Positions 55,771-64,000 of a stretch of 64,000 bases of DNA are shown here, one piece after another. The notes below the pieces were generated by a model. It ran no database searches and was not told the DNA's origin. It was given only the letters and a program-made list of their open reading frames with translations. A program made the translations under genes and the position numbers. Source of the DNA: Poa pratensis (taxonomy: Eukaryota; Streptophyta; Magnoliopsida; Poales; Poaceae). Where the stretch lies: positions 43,098,982 to 43,162,981 of the forward strand of contig CAMZMU010000059.1 in NCBI GenBank assembly GCA_947311845.1, read 5' to 3'. Numbering within the stretch: position 1 is the first letter of the stretch; every line of letters begins with the position of its first letter.

Positions 55771-57365
55771 TTTTTAAATATACAAACCCGCTACTAATTA
55801 AGAGTATACCCACCAACTATCCTGGCCACCCAAATGCTTTTTAACCCGTGCACAATTTTATCAATGAATTTCCAAACATCGACGCATTATCAATAATTGA
55901 TGGCTTTATGTAATTTCAATTTTAGATTCATGTACTAATAAGAAAAAAATGGCTTTGTGCATGCACTCAGAAAAAATTAAAACCACACGTTAACAATTTT
56001 TTTTATTTTGTTAACACATAAAATAGTAGGAATACTGTCGTCTGTTGGATGCAAAATCAATGGTCGAGATAAGCGGTGGGTATCCTCCTAGTTGTGGGAA
56101 AACTGTGTTGCATTTTTTCCTATTTAATAGGACCCCAACCATCGAAAAAACCATCTCATTCCCATGTTATGATGGACAACAATACGTTTTACAACTCATT
56201 CAGTCAGTTTGCATTCAATCTTTCGCTCAAGGTCAGTGTTAGATAGTAAAGCATCAGCTAGCAGTTTGATAACAGAAATTACTCTTGTATTTGTTCATCA
56301 TCCAAGTCTCAATCAAATCTTATGAGTTTAGTGCTAGAAATCACATTACAGAACAAAAACCATGTAAGATAATTAGTTATTAGTGTATCAAATTTTATCT
56401 GATATGCAGAGCTTGTTTTGTCAGGTTGTAGATCAGTCTTTAACCTGAACCTGTGTACAAGAAACCAATATTCAGTCTGTAGCTTTACGCGTTATTTTCT
56501 GCCATTACAATCTCTATTTTGCAGTGATCAAGTGCTCACGATTTTAACTGTTAAAAACTAGTTATTCTACCCAATTGGCTTGATTAAAAGACATGCAGAG
56601 TTACCAGCATGAGGTGCATGTACTAATTAGATTTTAGACCCTAGTGACATACGTTCATACTAGTACAAGTACTACTACATGCTCAGCACTAGATCAGCTT
56701 AATCTTGTCCAAGTTGATATAGAGACAGCTACAAAGTCTGAAGCATGGAACAGGGAAACAAGTAGGGTGATGCATATGCAAAAGGAGCAGGATAAAAACC
56801 CTCAGCACTGATCGATTGCTGCAAAGACTGAAGGTGCAAGTGTCCTGATCTCTAGATCGCAGAGAAAACTAAGATTCATCTAAAGAAGATTGGCAACAGG
56901 GCAGAGTCTCTAACCTCCTCCTCCAGCGATTACTTTCTGCTTCTCTAGTACGGCTCCTGGGAGCGTGCTATGGTGCGTGTGTGGTGTGGTCCTGGTGCAG
57001 CTTAGGGTACCAAAGGGCAGTGGTATTTATACAGCCTAGGGTGTGTAGAAGGCTCCAGGATAAACATGATTTTTTTTCCATTTATTTTAATTCACTACTA
57101 TGATCCTTATCTGGTAATCATTGCCGGTTTGCAAGTAAATATCTGCTACGTGCAGTGTGCCTCTAGGTAAGACAAGGAGTCCAGCTACTTAGTTTGCAAG
57201 GCATCGAGGAAAACATTCTATTCAGCCCTCCTAGTTCTCTAGTTTGCTAAAACTATTTTCTAAGGACTTATTGCTGTACTGTGTTATTACACTTTTGTGT
57301 GAAATTCAGTTAGCGTCACCCGTTATGTTTATATAGACTATGATTCTATTCCAATCACAAAACCA
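55771..57365. other. Interior of the 19.9-kb block without recognised gene
   Basis: AT-rich. A segment at 56740-57050 has a leader-like look, with TATTTATACAGCC at about 57025, but no ORF with a domain is present on either strand. Confidence 0.4.
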
Positions 57366-57428
57366 GATGTAGCCCAGTGGCTATGCTCCCCGTGCCTCGC
57401 CTAGGAGATCCACGTTTGAATCCCGGCG
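57366..57428 (+). other. tRNA-like module (pol III A and B box words), right
   Basis: A-box-like TGTAGCCCAGTGGCTA at 57368 and B-box-like GTTTGAATCCCGG at 57413 are about 40 bp apart. This mirrors the left module in orientation relative to the nearer terminus. Confidence 0.5.
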
Positions 57429-57617
57429 GCCACATTTTTCCGAATATTTTTTCCAGGATCCGGTTCGGTTACATATTCTCCAGATTTGTATTCTCAGCGG
57501 CTCGGCTAGATATTTTCTAGCCTTCCAGGCTCGGCTCGAGCCGAATTGAGATGGCTTGGCTCCCTGTGAGATTAAATCCTGACCGTCCTTGTGTTTCTGC
57601 TCAAGATATCCCTTCGC

Positions 57618-57646
57618 GCTTGGGGGCCTATGGAAGCATTAGCCTT
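57618..57646 (-). repeat. Right inverted terminus of the 19.9-kb block
   Basis: The minus strand reads AAGGCTAATGCTTCCATAG, as at the left terminus. GGCTCGGCTCGAGCCGA lies about 100 bp inside. Confidence 0.7.
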
Positions 57647-58291
57647 AGCACAATGCAAGTGTTTCTCACGAATCATCTATGTTTTCCTTCATTCCAAAAA
57701 TAAGGCAGACATGCTATTGTCCTTGTCCTCTTCTCATGTAATACTTATTCTAATTTGTATCTACCTGCATTTGCTTGCTTGAAAAAAATGTTCGGAGGGA
57801 TCGAATATAATACGATCACTTTCTCTTGTGTAACATATATATGCGCAAAACGATTGTTGTTTGCTACCATACATATGATACACATATTTGTGAAGTGCAT
57901 ATGCTACGACCCGCGGCCACAAGAGAACGAAACAAATCCAATTTGTGCAGCTATACTTGCAACAAATATTAAAAGCTACAATGTGGTGATGCTCACTTGG
58001 CATTTTCACCAATTTTGTGAAATGTATGGCCTTTAACAGGGAGTGCAATGTTCTTGCATTCCTAGTGATTTTTTCCATGCTTCGTCATCATAGGTTAATT
58101 ATTAGAAACTATTGATGCAAAAAAAAAATCTCCTCGAATCTATGTTAAGAGTATTTCATTCGTCCTAAGAATATGTGGGTGAACAATTGATGCTATGATA
58201 CATGACTGAAAATATATGATCAAAAGAAGTGCAGACACATCATTTTATATCCCTCATCTCCGTTGTTCCTTTTTCGGTCTTGACTGGTATG
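57647..58291. other. Intergenic stretch without recognised gene
   Basis: Short ORFs only (longest about 100 codons at 57761-58078, minus), without motifs. Confidence 0.4.
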
Positions 58292-58293
58292 TA

Positions 58294-58906
58294 CTCCCTC
58301 CGTTCCAAATTACTTGTCTCAACTTTGTCCAAATTTGCATGTATCTAGATATATGAGTTATTTGCACTGGTGGTCACACAACTCGACAGCTATGTGCACT
58401 TAAGTCACACATCTGGATAACTGAATTTTTTGGTCACACAACTCGTCATCTGGTGCACTTAAGTCACTGACCCCACCTGTCAGGCCGTTTTCCGTTGAAG
58501 TTGATGCTGACTGGACATATAATTTTGCAAAAAAAACCCTGTATTTTTGTACATTTGCAAAAAACCCCTGTATTTTTGGACATTTCAAAATTTCAGGGGT
58601 TTTTTTGAAAAAAATACAGGGGTTTTTTGCAAATGTACAAAAATACAGGGTTTTTTTTTGCAAAATTACGTGTCCAGTCAGCATCAACTTCAACGGAAAA
58701 CGGCCTGACAGGTGGGGTCAGTGACTTAAGTGCACCAGATGACGAGTTGTGTGACCAAAAAATTCAGTTATCCAGATGTGTGACTTAAGTGCACATAGCT
58801 GTCGAGTTGTGTGACCACCAGTGCAAATAACTCCTAGATATATTTTAGTGTGGAGATACATCCAAATTTAGACAAAGTTGAAACAACTAATTTGGAATGG
58901 AGGGAG
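58294..58906. mobile_element. Stowaway MITE (Tc1/Mariner type), split by a nested MITE
   Basis: The ends are CTCCCTCCGTTCC at 58294 and the complement of CTCCCTCCATTCC at 58906, flanked by TA at 58292-58293 and 58907-58908. Inner parts pair as AACTTTGTC/GACAAAGTT. Without the insertion at 58355-58833 it would be about 125 bp. Confidence 0.85.
58355..58833. mobile_element. Nested palindromic MITE, 479 bp, with 10-bp target duplication
   Basis: The element starts GAGTTATTTGCACTGG and ends with its exact complement. The arms (about 58355-58580 and 58615-58833) are nearly identical in inverted orientation over more than 200 bp, including ACTGACCCCACCTGTCAGG. The perfect duplication CTAGATATAT lies at 58345-58354 and 58834-58843, inside the Stowaway element. 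The duplication length suggests Mutator-type transposition. It could form a long hairpin. No protein is encoded. Confidence 0.9.
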
Positions 58907-58908
58907 TA

Positions 58909-60273
58909 TATGTTTGTTGTTCTACAATTCCATTGAGGAAGAGGAATCTATACGTTTATAAGTTAGTGGAAAAAGAAGAACTGCTTGTATTGGAAACGTC
59001 TATATGCATGCATGGGAGAGTCGTCTATGAACCTCAATAAATTCGGACCACTTAGAAATTGATAAAATGTATTTATGTAGGAGTTAAGGAGGGTATATAG
59101 TCAATCAATCTCGGACCTTATAAAAATCCGGGTGGATCCTGCCAAGGCCACGAGCTGACCGGCAACCGGATAACCACACAGGTTGTTGAGGATATCATGC
59201 CAATGCAATCTGTAGCATACCGACTTTTCCTGATTGGTCAATTTAGTAAATTGGTGGCCATATTGGTTAACACCATCGGTTTTCTGAAATATGTTAGCTT
59301 AACTATAGGCCATCAGTTCACACCGCAAACAAATGGTGGTAAGCTTAGTGTCCATCGCCTTGCTTACACCTTACGGCATGAATCAATGGCTCAACCAAAA
59401 CTACAAAAGCCCGATGGAGATAAGCCTATGAGAATCGTGTACGGTTCTACGGTTAACTGACGGCTATATGGTTTTCTTGTAGTGCCTACACTTAAACATC
59501 TCCATCTGTCCTCTGCTCCCCCGGCAGCCTTGATCATGCCCTCTTGTTTTGATGTAACTATTTGACACTAAGAAGTGCAACTCAACTGTGATGGGCACCT
59601 CCATGACATTGGAGGCAAACACCTTGCCTTGATATACACCATCACGCAAGGCTATGCTTCCGTCTTGGCGATCCACCTACCAACCGGCTTCAAACCCGTA
59701 CCAACCACTCGTCACAACCATCTACAATTCTCCATGATAAGCCTCTTTCTCGGTGCATGGAGATCAGTTCCCCCTCATTAACAGTGACCACCACCTCCCT
59801 GCTCTCCCTCTCTTCTTGCTCCAACTTTGTTGATGTAAATCCTTAGAATTATTATTCCTAAATACATTTCAAAATGCATAATCATCATTTATGCCATGTG
59901 TGGGAGATCGATGAAGAAAGTGCGGACATGTGAGTCAAAGCACAAGTGCCAATAAGAGTTGCAGAAAAAAGAATCAAATCTTGCTAACCATGAGGTTCTC
60001 TCTCCGTCTCTCTCGCTCGCTGCTCCAGTCGAATTTCCTATTTTCAAGGTGAATTTATTTTAACTCGCAGTCATTTATTGTTGAAAAAACCTGCCTCGTT
60101 CTTGTACCATTTGCATTGGGTTTGTTCTTGTCTCTAGCCCGCCAAATTTGGTAAGTATTTGGATCTTGTCTGGATTCCTGATAGGTTTGACACGGCTACC
60201 AATATTTTCATAGGAAAGCTGCAAGTTCAAATCCCTCTCTTCACGATCATGTTGTGTAGAGTCACACATGTCA
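58909..60273. other. Intergenic stretch without recognised gene
   Basis: A plus-strand ORF at 59197-59460 and a minus one at 59464-59676 carry no recognised domain. I see no repeat structure. Confidence 0.4.
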
Positions 60274-61216
60274 TCATGATATTTGAGAGGGATTTTCTAA
60301 CCCAGAAGGGACCAGAACCTCGAAGAATGGCAAACCGAGCTTACAACACACCAAATGCTCTCTTAATATCCTCTCGGCATACTTCTTGAGCTTGGGCAAA
60401 AACATATTGTTTTCCTTACTTTGAGAGTGTTGGATGGTCTCCACAAATGTCGACCACAAAGGATAAATGACGTCCGCTAGATAGTAACCCATGGAATAGT
60501 CATGTCCATTGATGGTGTAGTTGCAAGCTGGACCATCTCCACTAGCAAGTCTAGCAAAAAGATGAGATCTATATATGCAGATCATTGATGTCGCTAAGTG
60601 AACTCGGCAACCCAAAGAATCAATGTCAAATTCACAAGTCGTCGGACGCCACTGCTTCAACAACAATAGTATGATCGTGGCGATGATCGGTGTATTGTCC
60701 GCATTATTTTCTCCTCATTGTGAGTTCGGAGGTACTCAAAACGAAAGACCATGATCAAAACCTTTGCAAAGAACCGCACACACTTGAGCGTAGTCTCTTC
60801 TCCAATGTGAAAATACCAGTGGCAGAGCCAGCGGCAAAATGCTGAGGGGTCAGCCTGCCTAGCTAGCATGGATCAACACATAAATATGTATAATTTGAAG
60901 GGGCTTTCTGAAAAATATGTGGGGTCAGCTGACCCCACAACTAACAACAGCTCCGCCACTTGAAGATACTCATCGGTGTAGTTCAGTGAAATGTTGTTGT
61001 ATGCGATCGCCGACATTGCTGCCAAAAATTTTTAGTATGGACTAAATCCAAGGAGGCCAGCAGTGTTCCTCCGACAAGTGAAAGAACGAGATTTGTCCTC
61101 ACAAGTTTCGACAATGCGCACAAATAGACCTCTTCGAACTCGATAATTCCTGTGAAAGAGATGAGGTGGGTAGGTGCTAACCTCGGAAAGAAAACCTTCA
61201 TGAGCATGTCATGCAT
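60274..61216 (-). pseudogene. PIF/Harbinger transposase remnant (plant transposon protein family)
   Basis: Right to left. 60983-61216 holds a decayed N-terminal part. 60657-60869 holds TTLKCVRFFAKVLIMVF followed by FEYLRTHNEE. 60274-60666 holds SHLFARLASGDGPACNYTIN and GHDYSMGYYLADVIYPLWST. These match the grass Harbinger-type DDE transposase family, whose usual text is SPLFARLASGD and ADGIYPSWSTFVKTI. The frame is broken, the segment around the first catalytic Asp (IDCMHW) appears lost, and about 90 bp at 60870-60960 looks inserted. An inactive relic. Confidence 0.75.
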
Positions 61217-62337
61217 GAGAGCTCGGTTCCAAGGAATACAAAGAGGGTCGACTGTCGGTCCTCTTCGCTTTCTTTTTTTGTATCCTCCAGTTCTTATTGA
61301 GAAGAATCAAAATGGATTCTCGACATCATCGTCGTGAATCAAGTTATGTATATCGGAATCGTCTGACAATGACGAGTCTTCAAAAAAACTGCATGGAGAT
61401 ACTCATGGACAAACTCAACTACAAAATTTCTATAATTTCTATGTTAAAATCTACTCGCAGCCCGAATAAACTATAAACATGAAAAAATCGAGAAAAAATA
61501 TCTCCAAATGGGCGGTAGCGTTCCAAATCGGGGTGAGAGAGAGGGTGGCGGGGGCGACGGCTGCTACTCCATAGAGCGGCTGGAGAATGGCATGCGGCGG
61601 CTATTCCGAGCGTCGCGGGGTATCCCGTGAATGTCCGTGGCAGATCCATGGCAGCTGCTCAAATCAACTCGGGTGAAATAGAACAACGACATGTGAGCTC
61701 CTGGACGGGCGGGACTGGCGCGGCAGCGGACGTTGCGAGAGGTTCTAAGCAGAGCGGAGTCGAAGAGGGCGTCCAAATCCGCCGCGAGAGGAAGGGTGCG
61801 GGCTGAAATTTCACCCCACCAAGTTTTTCGAGAAATGAGGGAAGAGAGAAATTGGACGCGAAAATTGGACATATACCACGTTTGGGGGTTGTTTTGAGAG
61901 TAGTTTCAAAAAATATGGTTTTTCCCAACATATTGATCATTTGTTTTCCGGCTAAAACCGTATGAAATTCAAGTAAAAAAATCAATTGAAATTGGCCTGG
62001 GCGGTGTAAGGGGTCTGCTACCTTCAGTTCCGTTTCGGTGTCTGCTAGCCTGCCGCGTCTCCGCTTTCAGAACCCGCCTACGCTCTGAGTTCTACCCGTC
62101 TTCAAGAGACGTCAACGACCTAGTTCTACTTGTCTCCCGCCCTCAACTACCGCTTTTACCGTTCCGGCCGCGCGGAACGGTAGGTCCTGCACCTGCACGA
62201 GCTTCCGGACCAGTAGGTAGACATGCACGCGCGTCCTCGCAGGCTATCAAAGCTCCCTTCAATGGCCTCACCCTCACGCCGTTTAGGATTCCATCAGTCA
62301 CACGTTCCATCTCCCCAAGTCCACACAGCTCCCATTC
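61217..62337. other. GC-rich flank between Harbinger relic and the APD-like gene
   Basis: 61419-61985 has GC-rich minus-strand ORFs without domains, possibly the 5' part of the Harbinger element. The stretch from about 62030 may contain the promoter and leader of the gene that starts at 62338. No clear TATA box was assigned. Confidence 0.35.
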
Positions 62338-64000
62338 ATGGCGATGACGGCGGCGGCCATGTTCTGCTCCGTCGTCTTCCTCGCGCTCTGCCTTCTCGGT
62401 GCGTCACGCACCCTGGTCGATCGATCACACACTCAAAGATCCTAGTATTCCTCGAAGACATACCCAATGGCTAATTGGCTATGGTGTCGTAGTTAACGTA
62501 CACTGGCACTGATCTTCCGCCCTGATGCATTCATGTGCAGTGTCCATGGCGCTGACGGCGGGGTACTACTACGGCCCGGTGGAGCTGGTCGCCGGCCCGG
62601 GCTACTCGCAGCTCGTGCAGGCCAACACCTTCTTCGTCAAGGAGATCACGATCAGGATGGTAGAGGGAGAACAAGTGTCGGGAGAGAGCCGGCATGTCGT
62701 GCTTTACGGGCTGGCCGGCGGGGCACCGCGCCTCGACCAGACGGCGGCGTGGTCGGAGGCTCGCCGCGTCGTCGTGCCTGCCAACTCCCACACGGTACCG
62801 TTTCGTCATCACTCTGACCAGCGTATCCATCTTGTCAACCAGTTTCCGGCAGTGTACCAATGTCGGTCGTCGCTGGTTCAGATGTTACATCCTTGATTCA
62901 GAAATTCGGAAGTTCGGATTAGAGCAGTACACTATTTGCAGTGAATCTGCATCAAGTTCTCAGTGTGATTAACTAGGACTAGTACATTTTGTGTCGTCGC
63001 AGGAATGGGCTTATTTCCTAAACAGAGGGAGTCAGATACAAGTCGATTACACTGTCAACCCTGAAGATGCGCTGATTAATCCAGTCTGCGTCACCATTGA
63101 GCAAGGTAAAAAATAGTTCCCCTAAACAGTGGCCGGGAGCACTTCATCTCTCATGTCTGAAAAATGTCATACCATGTGTATAAGGCTAAAAGAAATCTGC
63201 TGAGATTTTGAGTTCGCGCAGGTAATGAAGGCTTTACCCAGTGGACAGAGAACCCATCAGTACATGACACCACATTAGGACGGCGTTTGGTACGCGGTAA
63301 GCACTGTCAAAATCTCTGAACTATTTTCCCACAAAAAAAAAGAAATCCCTGAACTGTTAAGGAGCTGTACCAAACTTCTGAATCTCAGGAACCGGAACAG
63401 TTAAGCAGACAGTCCTTTCCTCCGGCGACTACTACGTCGCCGTGGGCAACCTACACGATCAAGACGCAACGGTAAGAATAAGATGGATCGATGCTGCGCG
63501 AGTGCGACGCAGCAACAGTGCTAAGCCATTCTTCTTTCTGAAGATTCCGTCAGTGTTGGTAATTGGCAGGTAACGCTGGATATCAGGATAAGCGCCCTGC
63601 TCTACGACACCGCGGGAGCAGGCTACGCGTGCTCGCCGTCACCGGGAAACTCTGTTTGCACGTACAGGCTGCCGATCTTGGGACGGAATGTGGCGGTGCT
63701 CTCGTCCGGTCTCAGAGAGGTGAGTGAAGCGTCCGAACCTTCAGTTAAGTTGCAACCACTGCGGTACTAACACGCAGCCGTTCTTTCAGAGATCGAACTC
63801 TGACCACGAACGTCATCACATGAGACTGATACTGTCGTACGAGCCTCGCTGGATCGTGTACTTCGTCGGCTCAGGTACGACCCAAGTTCAGTTCGATCAA
63901 ATTACACCAGCTGAATGAATGCCACGTTGACGGTTGTCGTCACGTACTATGTAGCCATCCTGGCGGTGGCGCTGCTGCTCCTGTACGAGATACTGGGCAC
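62338..64000 (+). CDS. APD1-4-type E3 ubiquitin ligase gene, 5' part (runs off the window)
   Basis: Exons with GT-AG borders and matching phases: 62338-62398, 62541-62794, 63003-63105, 63222-63296, 63389-63471, 63570-63719 and 63790-63874, then an eighth near 63916. The start MAMTAAAMFCSVVFLALCLL forms a membrane/signal segment. The luminal or extracytosolic part then reads YYYGPVELVAGPGYSQLVQA, WAYFLNRGSQIQVDYTVNP, GTGTVKQTVLSSGDYYVAVG and YEPRWIVYFVG. The final visible exon encodes a second hydrophobic helix, TYYVAILAVALLLLYEILG. This arrangement matches Arabidopsis APD1-4 (aberrant pollen development), which end in a cytosolic RING finger; that part is outside the window. No lesion is seen up to exon 7; the acceptor of exon 8 is unclear. 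Confidence 0.78.

Larger units (their letters stand above)
37740..57646. mobile_element. 19.9-kb block bounded by ~28-bp inverted termini (unclassified DNA element)
   Basis: The left end 37740-37767 begins AAGGCTAATGCTTCCATAG. The right end 57618-57646 is its inverted copy, with one mismatch and one gap across 28 bp. Both subterminal zones carry GAGCCGAG/CTCGGCTC words and, 200-340 bp inside, a tRNA-like module pointing inward. The block contains the Gypsy element at 38230-51566 and the minisatellite at 52450-55770; without the Gypsy insertion it would be about 6.6 kb. No transposase is readable, and flanking bases do not show an obvious duplication. The termini do not match CACTA. An unclassified non-autonomous TIR element is the simplest reading. 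The alternative is two separate inverted copies of a short repeat. Confidence 0.5.

Noticed and set aside
58400..58693. 97-codon ORF inside the palindromic MITE
   Set aside because: It lies across the hairpin arms and reflects inverted sequence; there is no domain and no sign of coding constraint.

Overview
The window is nuclear DNA of a grass, most likely a Pooideae/Triticeae-type genome. It has intron-containing plant genes with GT-AG junctions, plant LTR retrotransposons primed by initiator-Met-like and Asp-like tRNAs, Mutator, PIF/Harbinger, Stowaway and Helitron elements, and GC-rich exons beside AT-rich introns. No prokaryotic operon, CRISPR array or rRNA gene was seen. The species assignment is inference. 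By eye, more than two thirds of the window is mobile DNA, much of it nested.

Left part (1-21.1 kb). Positions 1-9979 are the 5' portion of a large minus-strand SIRE/Maximus-like Copia element: 1.26-kb LTR at 8720-9979, decayed gag, protease/integrase/RT/RNase H, and an extra ORF downstream of pol. It abuts a minus-strand fragment of a gene resembling the plant kinetochore protein SPC25 (exons at 12638-12725, 12183-12248 and 10126-12048). The last exon is split by a small complete Copia-type element (10273-12011) with a perfect 5-bp target duplication. Positions 13040-21077 are a nearly complete 8-kb Mutator-like element (MULE) with ~110-bp terminal inverted repeats. It carries a mudrA-like transposase gene with one homopolymer frameshift, a small second gene with an in-frame stop, a GRF zinc-finger gene on the opposite strand, and a 185-bp tandem repeat.

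Middle (21-37.6 kb). The MULE's right end abuts the 3' part of an F-box/LRR gene. Then come a Mutator-type MITE with a 10-bp duplication (22190-22603), a Harbinger-like element carrying an ORF (23465-24840), and a ~20-exon relative of the 5'-3' exoribonucleases XRN2/3/4 (25396-30255). The XRN copy has lost its ATG, one splice donor and its frame, and has an altered 5'-phosphate pocket. A Helitron (30252-31734) sits on its 3' end. A long-armed foldback element follows (31900-33576), then a 151-bp tandem duplication and an F-box pseudogene (35943-37353, minus).

Right part (37.7-64 kb). A 19.9-kb block is bounded by ~28-bp inverted termini (37740 and 57646), each with an inward tRNA-like module. 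It contains a 13.3-kb Tat-type Gypsy element (38230-51566, duplication TTTGC). That element has gag-pol on the minus strand and an intron-containing antisense gene on the plus strand. The block also holds a 3.3-kb minisatellite built on the palindrome CATGTGGGTCCACATG. Beyond it are a Stowaway MITE carrying a nearly perfect 479-bp palindromic MITE, remnants of a PIF/Harbinger transposase, and the 5' part of an APD1-4-type RING E3 ligase gene (62338 to beyond the edge), the best candidate for a live host gene.

The novelty I can support lies in the architecture of these elements and in the mode of decay of the XRN-like gene, not in a new multi-gene system. Reading frames, splice sites, TSDs and repeats were read by eye; family names rest on remembered motifs, not on searches.
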